60,333 nt of DNA from an uncultured Clostridia bacterium (lineage in GTDB: Bacteria; Bacillota; Clostridia; Lachnospirales; Lachnospiraceae): contig CAMOSC010000002.1 in the NCBI GenBank assembly GCA_946624325.1, forward strand, positions 1 to 60,333. Direction: 5' to 3'. Shown here one piece after another: positions 8,649-17,317 of the stretch. Made by a program: the position numbers and the translations under genes. The notes under the pieces are model-generated. The model saw only the letters and a list, made by a program, of their open reading frames with translations. It was not told the origin of the DNA and did no database searches. Each line of letters begins with the position of its first letter. Within the stretch, counting starts at the first letter, position 1.

Positions 8649-9584
8649 TCAGAACAGGGCGCTTTCCTTATCGATTCTGGATACGATCAGGTTTGCCCCG
8701 AGCACAAGTACAAAGCCGAGGATGGACTGCAGGAAGCCTGCCGCCGAGGATCTGCCTACGTCGTTGAGCTCCAGCAGTGCGCGGTAGACGAAGGTATCGA
8801 TCGTCTGCGTTGTGGAATACAGCAGGCCGCTGTGCTGCGGAATCTGGTAGAACAGGCCGAAATCCGAATAGCAGATATGGCCCACGGCCAGAAGCACCAG
8901 GGTGATGATGGTGTTCTTCAGGCCCGGCAGCGTAATGTGCAGGATCTGCTGCCAGATGCTGGCCCCGTCCACGGAAGCGGCTTCATAATAGGATTTATCA
9001 ATTCCGATGATGTTGGAGTAGTAAAGGATGGAGCTGTATCCGAGAGACATCCAGAGATAGACGAAGGTCAGAATGAACGGCCAGTACTTCGGCACGTTGT
9101 ACCACTTGATCTTCTCATGGATGCCGAACAGCGGAAGAATGCTGTTGTTCATGAAGCCCGTGGTCGGGTTCAGGAAGGCATATACGATATAGGAAACGAT
9201 AACCGTCGACAGCAGGTAGGGGATCAGGATGACCACCTGGCTGGACCTGCTTAGGAATTTGCTCTTGACGGAATCCAGGAAAATGGCAATCGCGATGGAA
9301 ATGACATTGCCAAGCACAATAAAGCCGATATTGTACAGAACGGTATTCCGCAGGGCCCTCAGGGCGTCATTGTTGCTGAAGAGGTAGGTAAAGTTCTTCA
9401 GACCCACAAAGGGGCTTCTCAGGATGCCTACCGAATAGTCCACCTTTTTAAAGGCTATGACCAGTCCGAACATGGGGATATAGTTGTTCAGGATCAGGTA
9501 GGCCAGCCCCGGGATCAGCATAATATAGAGGGGAAGGAACTTGACGATCCGTTTTCCCAGGCTTTTCTTTTTTATAGTGTTCAT
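8649..9584 (-). CDS. Carbohydrate ABC transporter permease, LplB/UgpA type
   Basis: The partner permease, 311 residues, with about six membrane segments. The N-terminal pattern LPLYIMLIPGLAYLILNNYIPMFG is diagnostic of the LplB subgroup. The EAA loop is EAASVDGASIWQQILHITLPGLK. The start at 9584 is chosen because AAGGAGG lies seven bases upstream; the longer frame to 9623 lacks one. It is divergent from its likely binding protein at 9953, so the two halves of the importer use separate promoters. The imported sugar is unknown; DUF3502-type systems handle oligosaccharides. Confidence 0.9.
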   Translation of the reverse strand: MNTIKKKSLGKRIVKFLPLYIMLIPGLAYLILNNYIPMFGLVIAFKKVDYSVGILRSPFVGLKNFTYLFSNNDALRALRNTVLYNIGFIVLGNVISIAIAIFLDSVKSKFLSRSSQVVILIPYLLSTVIVSYIVYAFLNPTTGFMNNSILPLFGIHEKIKWYNVPKYWPFILTFVYLWMSLGYSSILYYSNIIGIDKSYYEAASVDGASIWQQILHITLPGLKNTIITLVLLAVGHICYSDFGLFYQIPQHSGLLYSTTQTIDTFVYRALLELNDVGRSSAAGFLQSILGFVLVLGANLIVSRIDKESALF

Positions 9585-9952
9585 GCTTCCTCCTTTTCGC
9601 GGCTGCGGGATATTATGCCGCACGCCAAGTATCCATGCCTTACGGCTTTCTGCCGTTTCTGTTCACGGCCCCGCCGCCCGCACAGGCTGCAGACCGGCCG
9701 TGAATCGCTGCTTTCTGTCTTCCATGGTATCAGAAGACGTTTTCCGGTTCTATTAAGAATCTGGGCAATGCTGTCAGATTTCTGCACGGCCCGTTCCACC
9801 GTGCCGGAAACCTGACAGAACCCTTCAGAAATCTGACATAATCCTTCAGATATTTGATAGCAGCACATCTCACCGGCCTGCTATGATAAAACCATCCAAA
9901 TGATCACGGAGACGCCAAAGGCCGGCGCTCCCCATAAAAAGAGAGGTATCCT
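9585..9952. promoter_or_regulatory. Divergent control region with AraC-like direct repeats
   Basis: The 17-bp half-sites CCTTCAGAAATCTGACA (9822-9838) and CCTTCAGATATTTGATA (9843-9859) are direct repeats 21 bp apart, two helical turns. A TATGAT -10 lies at 9882-9887 without a good -35 at 17 bp. An inverted copy, TGTCAGATTTCTG, lies at 9772-9784, facing the permease genes. The geometry matches AraC-family activator sites overlapping the -35 region (as at araI), so the YesN-type regulator encoded at 11642-13243 is the obvious candidate. Site and spacing are seen; the regulator assignment is inference. Confidence 0.65.
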
Positions 9953-11446
9953 ATGAAAAAACAGTTACTTTCCCTGCTTGCCGTTTCCGCCATGGCCGTC
10001 ACCATGACCGCCCCCGTTCTCGCGGAAGCAGCCGATGAAGAGTATCCCGTTATCCGCATGGCTTATTCCAGAATGTTCTCAACCGAGTCCGAGCCCCAGG
10101 TTGAGGAGCAGATCAACGCCATCCTCCGCGAGGTTGCACACGCGGAAGTTGATCTGGTTCCGCTGGATTTTGCCACCATGCAGACCCAGCTGAACCTGAT
10201 GCTTACCGGCGGACAGAATTCCATCGATATCTTCTCCTCCTTCTGGTATATGCCGCTTGCCACCCTCTACGCCAACGGCCAGCTGGCTCCCTTAAACGAG
10301 CTGCTTGAGAGCGAGGCGCCCGAGGTTCTGGATCTGTTCGCGGATTATCCGGAGGTTCTGGACTGCTGTAAGATCGGCGGAGAAATGTACGCCCTTCCCA
10401 CAGTCGCTCCCTATTCCTCTCCCATGATGTACATGGTGAAGAAGTCCGATTCCGACAGCGCGGGCATTGACTGGTCCGAGATTGACACCCTGGATGAGGT
10501 TACGGAAGCCCTTGTGAAGATGAAGGAAGCCAACCCCACCCATTACTACATTCCGGCAGCAACCGAAACCTACTGGGTACCGAAGGATATCGACTACCTG
10601 GCGGACACCAACTTCCTGGGCGTTCTGCTGGATCCGACCAACGACACCACCGTTGTCAACTACTATGAGTCCGATTATTTCATGAACCTCCTGGACAACG
10701 TCAAGATCTGGCAGGAGCATGAGATTCTCAGCCCGGATTCCATGAGCAACACCAATCCCACCCTGATGAGCGTACAGACCGGCATCACCCAGGGAACCAC
10801 CGGTTACGGCTGGGATATCGACGAGTGGCTCTATGAGGCCAACCTGCAGGGCCAGTACGGCGAGGATGTCGTGGGCTGCCAGATCGGCGACCGCCTGATC
10901 ACCACCGGAAACATCACCACCTACCTGTGGCACATCACCAGCTTCTGCCAGAACAAGGAAGCGGCCATGAGAGTGCTCGCCGCCTTCTACACCAATGCAG
11001 AGATCGCCAACCTCTTCGGAAACGGCATTGAGGGCGAGAACTATGTGCTCAATGAGGACGGAACCGTATCCTTCCCCGAGGGCAAGGATATGACCAACTG
11101 CGGCTGGGTAGGACTCGGCGCCACCTACAGCCTTCCGAACTCCTCCGAGTGCCCGGTATGGTTCTATCAGCCGACCGATATGTGGGCTATGATGGAAGAG
11201 ACAAACAAGGAAGCGAAGGCCTCCCTTGCCCTGGGCTTCACCTTCGACGCTACCCCGGTAGCCGACCAGATCACCGCCTGCAGCAACGTGATTGCGCAGT
11301 ATTATCTGCCCATCATCAACGGCGAGGTTGACATCGACGAGATCCTTCCGGTCTTCCAGCAGGAGCTTCACAGCGCGGGCATCGACGATGTTATCGCAGA
11401 GAAGCAGCGTCAGCTGGATGAGTGGCTGAAGGACAAGGCTGAGTGA
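9953..11446 (+). CDS. Extracellular solute-binding protein, DUF3502 family
   Basis: A sugar-binding protein of 497 residues for the adjacent importer. It has a cleavable signal peptide (KK, hydrophobic core, PVLAEA). Its C-terminus has the DUF3502 pattern: ACSNVIAQYYLPIINGEVD, then AGIDDVIAEKQRQLDEWL. The mature start lacks the lipobox Cys expected for a Gram-positive binding lipoprotein. The start is supported by GAGAGG upstream. It is transcribed alone between AraC-like repeats and a strong terminator, probably to give more binding protein than permease. Confidence 0.88.
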   Translation: MKKQLLSLLAVSAMAVTMTAPVLAEAADEEYPVIRMAYSRMFSTESEPQVEEQINAILREVAHAEVDLVPLDFATMQTQLNLMLTGGQNSIDIFSSFWYMPLATLYANGQLAPLNELLESEAPEVLDLFADYPEVLDCCKIGGEMYALPTVAPYSSPMMYMVKKSDSDSAGIDWSEIDTLDEVTEALVKMKEANPTHYYIPAATETYWVPKDIDYLADTNFLGVLLDPTNDTTVVNYYESDYFMNLLDNVKIWQEHEILSPDSMSNTNPTLMSVQTGITQGTTGYGWDIDEWLYEANLQGQYGEDVVGCQIGDRLITTGNITTYLWHITSFCQNKEAAMRVLAAFYTNAEIANLFGNGIEGENYVLNEDGTVSFPEGKDMTNCGWVGLGATYSLPNSSECPVWFYQPTDMWAMMEETNKEAKASLALGFTFDATPVADQITACSNVIAQYYLPIINGEVDIDEILPVFQQELHSAGIDDVIAEKQRQLDEWLKDKAE

Positions 11447-11488
11447 TTTCTGCCGGAAGTCTGAATTGAACGTGTTTCTGAGAATTTA

Positions 11489-11528
11489 CAAGGGCTGCGG
11501 AATGAATTCCGCAGCCCTTGTTTTTCTT
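11489..11528 (+). terminator. Intrinsic terminator of the binding-protein gene
   Basis: A perfect 14-bp stem, CAAGGGCTGCGGAA / TTCCGCAGCCCTTG, with a 4-base loop, followed by TTTTTCTT. Confidence 0.92.
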
Positions 11529-11535
11529 ATCTTCT

Positions 11536-11611
11536 TGCCTTCTTTTCAGCTTTTCATCTTTTCAGCTTTTCGTCTTTTCAGCTTTTCGTCTTTTCAGCTT
11601 TTCAGCTTTTC
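11536..11611. repeat. Low-complexity CTTTTCAG/CTTTTCGT repeat
   Basis: About nine units of an 8-base motif (CTTTTCAG or CTTTTCGT) in tandem lie between the binding-protein terminator and the stop of the response regulator. This is a slippage-prone, strand-biased T-rich tract. Confidence 0.8.
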
Positions 11612-11641
11612 GTCTCTCATTTGGCTGCCCGCCCGCGAGGC

Positions 11642-13243
11642 TCAGCCCTTGGAAAGGCTGCTTTTGTACTCGGTGGGCGTCATATTCTCATACTTCTTGA
11701 AGACCTGGGTGAAATGGGAGAAATTGGACCAGCCGAGCTCCATGGCCACCATGGAGACGGAGAGGTCAGAGTGGGCGATCATTTCCTTTGCGGCCTCCAC
11801 CTTGGTCTGAAGGATATATTCCTTGATGTTCATCCCGGTTTCCTGCTTGAAGAGCTTGGTGAAATACTCGGGGCTTAAGCCCACATGGTCTGCCACATCC
11901 CGAACCGTCACGGGTTCCGCCAGATTCTCGGCGATATAGTTTCTTGCCCGCTCGACGTCGCTTAAGGGCCGCTGCTGCCGATCCAGGTTCCCGGCCTTAT
12001 CCAGCATGTATGAAACAGCCTTTTTCAGTGTTTCGGTATGCTCGAAGCTGTCCATGTAATCCGCGTAGCTGTAATCTTCCCCGAAGAGCTCGGATACGTC
12101 CATGTCGTGGTCGTAGAAATAGCTGAGGAAGATATGCGTCAGCTGCTGGTGAAGCTCCGCAAGACTCCGGTGCTTTGAAACATTTTTCTCCATGGTGCTC
12201 CGGATCACGCTGTCGATCTCCCGTTCCAGGAGGCTTCGCTGGCCGCGCTCCAGAAGCAGTGCCCAGCGCTTTACGCTCTCCGCCAGGCTCTGGGTTGTCT
12301 CGCTCTTCCCGGGTTCCCCGATTTCGAAATAGATGCCCGCCTTCTGCGCCACATTTTCCTTTACATAGGTATCACGCAGGTATGCCCAGTTTTCCCGCAG
12401 CTCCTCAATGGGCGCCCATTTTCCTACATAGCAGGCAAAGCTCTCATCCGGAACCGCGCCGGAGAGCTCATCAAAAAAGAGCTGGTAGCTCTCACCCTCG
12501 ATCCGGCTGCTTTCCTGCAGGGCGGAAAACAGGAGCACGGTAAAACGGCGGTCCGGCCCCACCGTGGTAAGGGAGAGTACCGGATACGTGATTTTCGCCT
12601 TTTTCAGCGCATCGAACATCGCTTGGTGAATGGCCTTTTCCGAGCAGACCTGCGTGCGCGGGGTCTTGTAATATTTCGGATCAATGATCAGGATCTGAAC
12701 CTGCTGCCCACGCCGCAGGCTGTAGCCGGCCTGGTTCAGGAAAGCCAGCGATTCATCCACATCGGAGGGAACCGCAGAGAAAAGGTTGAGCACCACATGG
12801 TCCATCAGCTCTGTCTCATTGGTCTCCATAAGCTCCCCGTATCTGGCCAGCTGCCTGTTTTTCCTGAGACGCAGAAGCTCCTGGAGCGCCTTTTTCAGGC
12901 ATTCCTCAATCTCTTCATAGGGGGCGGGCTGCAGGATGTAGTCAAAGCAGCCGGTCCTGGTGCTCTCCTGCGCGTAGGAGAACTCCGCGTGTGAGGTCAG
13001 AAGGATTCGGATCATCTCCGGGTAAGCCTCCATGAGTCTCCGGTTCAGCACCAGGCCGTTTTCGCCCGGCATTTCCACATCCATAAAGGCTATGTCGACG
13101 GGATTTTCGCGGCAGACGGACAACGCCTGTCCCGCCCCGGAGGCGAAGAAAACCTGGTCGACGCCGAGCTCCTTAAAATGCACGCCCCGGGCAATCCCGT
13201 CCAGCACGCTCTGCTGGTCATCCACTACAAGCACCTGTATCAT
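11642..13243 (-). CDS. Response regulator, YesN-type with AraC DNA-binding domain
   Basis: A 533-residue two-component regulator. The receiver domain spans residues 1-120, with acidic DD at 8-9 and phospho-acceptor D55 in FMDVEMPG. A long middle region of about 300 residues has no clear motif. A C-terminal AraC/XylS double helix-turn-helix occupies roughly 430-530 (SPEYFTKLFKQETG, then WSNFSHFTQVFKKY). Its start overlaps the end of the sensor kinase gene by 26 bp, so the pair is translationally coupled. It is convergent with the binding-protein gene and its likely target is the divergent region at 9585-9952 (inference). Confidence 0.93.
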   Translation of the reverse strand: MIQVLVVDDQQSVLDGIARGVHFKELGVDQVFFASGAGQALSVCRENPVDIAFMDVEMPGENGLVLNRRLMEAYPEMIRILLTSHAEFSYAQESTRTGCFDYILQPAPYEEIEECLKKALQELLRLRKNRQLARYGELMETNETELMDHVVLNLFSAVPSDVDESLAFLNQAGYSLRRGQQVQILIIDPKYYKTPRTQVCSEKAIHQAMFDALKKAKITYPVLSLTTVGPDRRFTVLLFSALQESSRIEGESYQLFFDELSGAVPDESFACYVGKWAPIEELRENWAYLRDTYVKENVAQKAGIYFEIGEPGKSETTQSLAESVKRWALLLERGQRSLLEREIDSVIRSTMEKNVSKHRSLAELHQQLTHIFLSYFYDHDMDVSELFGEDYSYADYMDSFEHTETLKKAVSYMLDKAGNLDRQQRPLSDVERARNYIAENLAEPVTVRDVADHVGLSPEYFTKLFKQETGMNIKEYILQTKVEAAKEMIAHSDLSVSMVAMELGWSNFSHFTQVFKKYENMTPTEYKSSLSKG

Positions 13244-14996
13244 TTCCTTCTCCTGTCTGCTGTACCTGAAGCGGCAGGCAGATTACGTTGCAGGCTCCGC
13301 CGCCCGGCAGGTTGTAAAACGCGAGCTGATAATCCTCCCCGTAGATGAGGCGGATTCTGCGTTTCAGATTGTTGATTCCGACATGATACTGCTCAAACTC
13401 CTGATCCGGCTCCCGCTCGGAAAGCTTCTCCAGCACCTCCTCCGTGTAGCCGCTTCCGTTATCCGAAAGCCTGAGGCGCAGGTAAGGCCTTCCCTCAAGC
13501 TCCACCCGGTCCGCCTTCACCAAAAAGCGCAGGATTTTGTTTGACTGGGCGTTATGCTTATGCGAATTCTCCAGGAAGGTCTGAATGCAGAGCGGCGGTA
13601 CCTGCTCACCGAGCAGGCTCTCATCCGCATCCACGGAGAGCAGGAGGGGGCGCGCGTGATCCAGCTGGATGATCTGGTAGTAGGACTGCACCTCCTCCAG
13701 CTCATCGGAAAGCTTCACCAGGGAGAGATTGTCATGAAAGACATACCGCAGGTGGCTGGAAAACAGCGTGATCATGCGCCTGGTCTTTTCATTCTCCCCG
13801 TTTTCCGTCATATTGTAAATGCTTTTAAGGCAGTTCAGGAAAAAATGGGAGCGCGTCTGCAGCTGGTAATACTGCAGGAGGGCATGATCCGTCTCCCGCG
13901 ATCTGCGGAGATTTTCCTCCTCCAGCCTGTTTTTCTGATTCATCAGATTCACCAGGGAAGTGCGGATTTCCACAAATTCCTCCAGCTCACGCTGTCCGCC
14001 CTTTGCCGGCAGCTCGTAATCGGGTTCATCAAGATGCCTGGACATGCGGGTGATCTGTTCCAGCGGATAGAGCATAAAGCCGCGGAACTGCCGGTACACC
14101 AGGAAGAACATGAGCGCAAGCGCCGCAAGCACAATGCCCATGACTAACAGGAAGGTCCAGAGGCTGCTCCAGATACCGGTGGTGGGGATGAGTCCCGCCA
14201 GGCCGATCCCGTAATCCGGATGAAAGACCGCGCGGACAAGGATCGGTTCCAGGTTCAGGCGGATGCGGTTTTCCTCGCCCCGCTTCATATCCCCGACGGA
14301 AACGCCGGCACGCTCCGCATATTCCCTGCCCGCAAGAATCTCACTTCCGCTGTATATTGCAAACCGGACGTTGCTTCCGCCCCTGTCGTAGTACTCCGTA
14401 AAGGCCTGCAGGTCAACGACCGTCATGATATAGATGGTGCGGTAGCAGTAGGCATTCATCAGATAATGCCTTCCGCCGCTTTCATATAATTCCCAGAGGC
14501 CGGCATCCTCCCGGTTCAGCCGGAATTCCCGGATTTCCTTCATCAGCTCCATGCTTTCCGCGGACATATAGTTCCCGCAGAAGTCCCGTCCGAAATAATA
14601 ATAGCTGACGCTGCCGCTCTCATTGAAGATATACACCGCCTCGTAAGCCTTCGGCTGGCTCTGAAGGAGCTGCTTTAAGTTTTTCAGCGCTCCAAGGCGG
14701 CTGCTCTCGGGAATGCCCGGCCGCTCAATCGACAGCAGGCGGAAATCCTGATTTGCCGCGTAGACGGACTGGTCGAACAGCAGGGCATCCTCCAGCGTAT
14801 TGGTAAGATTGTTTTCATACAGATCAATTGCGGCCTGGTTGCAGTAAACCAGCTGCTTTTCATACACCCACACCGAGTAAACCGAAATGCACAGCAGGCT
14901 CACCACCGTCACCGCCAGCAGAATCCGTATGTTGTTTAACAGCACCTTTCTTCCGGAAGGAACTGCCCTGCGCTGTTTTTCATCTTTTTTATTCAT
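13218..14996 (-). CDS. Sensor histidine kinase, YesM type
   Basis: A membrane sensor kinase of 592 residues. TM1 lies near 22-46, an extracellular sensing region follows to about 272, TM2 near 278-301, then a HAMP-like linker, a His_kinase domain and an HATPase_c domain. The phospho-acceptor is H384 in QTRSHFFLN, which departs from the family norm (INPHFLYN) in lacking the Pro before His. The N box is FLENSHKHN and the G box DNGSG. The start at 14996 is chosen because a promoter lies at 15033-15062, inside the longer frame, and GGAG precedes this ATG. It signals to the overlapping YesN-type regulator. Confidence 0.9.
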   Translation of the reverse strand: MNKKDEKQRRAVPSGRKVLLNNIRILLAVTVVSLLCISVYSVWVYEKQLVYCNQAAIDLYENNLTNTLEDALLFDQSVYAANQDFRLLSIERPGIPESSRLGALKNLKQLLQSQPKAYEAVYIFNESGSVSYYYFGRDFCGNYMSAESMELMKEIREFRLNREDAGLWELYESGGRHYLMNAYCYRTIYIMTVVDLQAFTEYYDRGGSNVRFAIYSGSEILAGREYAERAGVSVGDMKRGEENRIRLNLEPILVRAVFHPDYGIGLAGLIPTTGIWSSLWTFLLVMGIVLAALALMFFLVYRQFRGFMLYPLEQITRMSRHLDEPDYELPAKGGQRELEEFVEIRTSLVNLMNQKNRLEEENLRRSRETDHALLQYYQLQTRSHFFLNCLKSIYNMTENGENEKTRRMITLFSSHLRYVFHDNLSLVKLSDELEEVQSYYQIIQLDHARPLLLSVDADESLLGEQVPPLCIQTFLENSHKHNAQSNKILRFLVKADRVELEGRPYLRLRLSDNGSGYTEEVLEKLSEREPDQEFEQYHVGINNLKRRIRLIYGEDYQLAFYNLPGGGACNVICLPLQVQQTGEGNDTGACSG

Positions 14997-15032
14997 TGTC
15001 CCGTTCTCCGCACATGCCTGCGTGATAAACCT

Positions 15033-15062
15033 ATTGTAATAGATTGCGGTAGTAAAGATCAA
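15033..15062 (-). promoter_or_regulatory. Promoter of the sensor kinase/regulator pair
   Basis: On the minus strand TTGATC (-35) and TACAAT (-10) are 18 bp apart, about 37 bases before the ATG at 14996. This implies a very short leader. Confidence 0.6.
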
Positions 15063-15168
15063 GTGGTTTTCGCATATAACGGCCGCTCATTGCTGCGAAA
15101 TCGGACAGGCGGGAAAGCCACCCGCGCACTTGTGCCAGCCAGCTTTGAGCCATGCCGATAAATCGCAG

Positions 15169-15232
15169 CGCAAAGAGCCCCTGCGCGGGGCAGGGGCTTT
15201 GCGATCCGTGGGAAAAGACGGCTGTCTTTTCC
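15169..15232. terminator. Pair of hairpins between esterase 3 and the kinase
   Basis: GGAAAAGAC-GGCT-GTCTTTTCC (15211-15232) directly abuts the stop codon of the esterase. A second stem built on GCCCCTG / CAGGGGC, flanked by CGCAAAG and CTTTGCG, lies at 15169-15203. Neither has a strong T tract, so termination is plausible but not certain. Confidence 0.5.
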
Positions 15233-16759
15233 TTATTTTCCCATCCAGTTGATATGCCTTGCTCTGGCAAAATCCTCAGGCATGGCATTTCCCCGGAACA
15301 GATCCTTGATGAGGTCTGCCATGAAGTAGGAAAGCTCGGCGTGATGATCCGTCACATAGGTTACGCCGTTGCAGGTGGTAACGGTATAGTTGAAGAGGTA
15401 TCTCGCAAACCATTCCACGGAGACGAGCAGTTCGGAGTTCCGGTGCAGCGCCTCGCAGTACATCTGCCGCATGGTATCGTCGATCATGCAGCCGATGGAG
15501 CCCCGCGCAAACTGCAGGGTTCTTCCGTCGCGAAGCTTCAGGCAGGCCGTAAGCGTATCCTCCGACGGGAGATATTCCGCTCCCACCATCCTTGCCAGGA
15601 AGGAAAGCGGCACGCAGAGATATTCGCCCCTGACCTTTTCTCCTCCGTTCAGCCCGTGATATTTCAGCTTTTTCCACCGGATCGGAACTGTAGAGAGCTT
15701 TTCGATCCGCTGCCCGAACCATACGCTGTCCATCCCCTCCGCAAAGGCCGCCCCAAAGGCGTCTCCGGTCCGGGGCGTTATGCTGCCCTCGTCCACGATG
15801 CTTCCGTCCGGGAGCCTGCGAAGTCCCGAGAGGAAATAATCCCACTGCAGGAACGATTCATCCAGCTTCTGGCCGTGATCGCGGTTCTTGACATCCATGA
15901 AGGTCAGCGGTGCTTTTTTACCCTTATAGAAAGCAAAGTTATCCTCTCCGATAATGCTGATCTCCGGTGTGGGATTGCACTCGTTGATCTTCATCCAGTA
16001 GACCCTGTTATAGCGGACAATATCCGCCTCCCGCTCATAATCCCGCAGGCCGAAGCCGTTGTGCTCGGGACGGGTCTGCCAGACGGCCACCGGGCCGCCT
16101 TCGTTTCTCAGGCTCCCATCCTCCTCGAACAGGAGGGAGAGGCTGCAGGGACCCGCTGACCCCGCGGCGCCTGCCAGGAGATTCCCGTAGTACCGTGCGA
16201 AAATCCCTGTCATCATGTTGCCGGCGGACATGCCCTGCATGAAAACGCGGCCTTCGTCGATGTTGTATTTCTCCTTCATCAGCTTAAGGAGCGCAAGGAC
16301 AAAGTTGCAGTCCCTGTGGTCTTCAATCCGCTGAGTCGGTTCGGGCACCGCAAATCCGGCGATCTCCTTATTGTCCGCATCCTCCAGGGTGGGCATCTGT
16401 TCCCAGAAGAGCTTATTGTGCGCGTCCGGGAACACCACAATGATTCCGTCCCGATCCGCCACATAGCTCCAGGATGTGTAAATGCACTGTCCCCAGCCGC
16501 TCATCAGGCCTCCGTGCATGGCGAACACCAGGGGCGTTTTTTTCGACGGGTCATAGCTCTCCGGCACATATTCATACCAGGAATCCTCCTGGCCTTCCAC
16601 CAGCGCCGCGTGGTACTCCTTCAACCGCTCCGGATACGGCCTGGAATTGTTCCCGTTTTCATTGACCACAATGTCGCTGCCCTTGATTGCCTGCGGCAGA
16701 TAGTCGCGGTTATTATCGTCCGGCGTACCGGGAAGCAGAAAAAGCCTGTTTTCCTTCAT
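15233..16759 (-). CDS. PHB-depolymerase-like esterase with C-terminal CuAO-N1-like domain (paralogue 3)
   Basis: The third paralogue of the family, 508 residues. It has the same N-terminal LLPGTPDD signature and GSDIVVNENGNNS stretch, an HGG oxyanion motif near 82, nucleophile S178 in GMSAG (Ala where the other two have Met), a NRDHGQ His motif, and a stalk-like C-terminal domain with VPLSFLARM and LLVSVEWFARYLF. There is no signal peptide. The start is supported by AGGAG ten bases upstream. It is preceded by a copy of the family B leader shared with three other genes in the window. Function as a cytoplasmic carbohydrate esterase is likely but unproved. Confidence 0.78.
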   Translation of the reverse strand: MKENRLFLLPGTPDDNNRDYLPQAIKGSDIVVNENGNNSRPYPERLKEYHAALVEGQEDSWYEYVPESYDPSKKTPLVFAMHGGLMSGWGQCIYTSWSYVADRDGIIVVFPDAHNKLFWEQMPTLEDADNKEIAGFAVPEPTQRIEDHRDCNFVLALLKLMKEKYNIDEGRVFMQGMSAGNMMTGIFARYYGNLLAGAAGSAGPCSLSLLFEEDGSLRNEGGPVAVWQTRPEHNGFGLRDYEREADIVRYNRVYWMKINECNPTPEISIIGEDNFAFYKGKKAPLTFMDVKNRDHGQKLDESFLQWDYFLSGLRRLPDGSIVDEGSITPRTGDAFGAAFAEGMDSVWFGQRIEKLSTVPIRWKKLKYHGLNGGEKVRGEYLCVPLSFLARMVGAEYLPSEDTLTACLKLRDGRTLQFARGSIGCMIDDTMRQMYCEALHRNSELLVSVEWFARYLFNYTVTTCNGVTYVTDHHAELSYFMADLIKDLFRGNAMPEDFARARHINWMGK

Positions 16760-16778
16760 GACAGAATGCTCCTCTCTA

Positions 16779-16860
16779 CGAAGTTTTGTGCATCGGCCTG
16801 ATGGCCGCGGATGACTATTCTGCAGCCGCGTCTGACAAAAGTACAGCCGCGGGCAAAATA
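16779..16860 (-). promoter_or_regulatory. Family B leader element, copy 1
   Basis: Immediately upstream of the esterase ribosome binding site lies a stretch closely matching those at 52533-52617 and 57536-57619. Shared blocks on the plus strand are GAAGTTTTGT, ATGGCCGCGGATGACT and GCAGCCGCG, ending in GCAAAATA. In the transcript AUUUUGC can pair with GCAGAAU. Confidence 0.65.
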
Positions 16861-17143
16861 GGTCTCCTCCCGAAAGATTTTCTGTTCTGTACTGTTCAGG
16901 GCCCTGCCGCGCTCACACGGCGGACGGCGCATAAACAGCAGTTTCTGTTCTTCATTATATCCGGAAACCGGCCTGCCGCACTTTCAAAAATATGACCGAT
17001 CCTGTCAGGAATCTGTCGAAAGGCCGCGTATCTGTTTTCCCATAATGCATCTCTGCCCATAATTGCCCTGACAGCGAACGCCTTTGCGGAGGATTGCCCC
17101 GGAAAAGGAAGCCGATATGAATGTCCACGCCTCAAAGACAAAA
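16861..17143. other. Intergenic stretch without recognisable gene
   Basis: Nothing coding, no promoter with good hexamers and no clear repeat was seen between the family B leader and the palindromic element that follows. Confidence 0.4.
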
Positions 17144-17296
17144 GCAGCTCTATGGTGAATCATGGATTCCGCTGGCGAAAATCCATGATTCACCATAGAG
17201 CTGCATCTGGTGGGCACGGCGCAACCTCAGAAAGGCTATTTTCAGCCTTTCTGAGATCTGGCTCTGAACAGTTAGCGTAGCTTTTCAGAGCCAGAC
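17144..17296 (-). repeat. Family A palindromic element, also terminator-like (copy 1)
   Basis: A perfect 25-bp inverted repeat (17144-17168 with 17180-17204) with an 11-base loop is followed on the minus strand by TTTTGTCTTT, so it can terminate the MBG-protein gene. Next to it are an 11-bp stem (17227-17256) and the family signatures CTGGCTCTGAACAGTTA (17258-17274) and TTCAGAGCCAGA (17284-17295). The module order matches the copy at 37991-38147. Confidence 0.8.
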
Positions 17297-17317
17297 TACG
17301 GGAAAGACGGAAAGATG

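Noticed and set aside
10292..11371. Long open frame antisense to the binding-protein gene
   Set aside because: It mirrors the codon pattern of the real gene, lacks a ribosome binding site and has no recognisable domain; the sense frame has a signal peptide and a DUF3502 ending.
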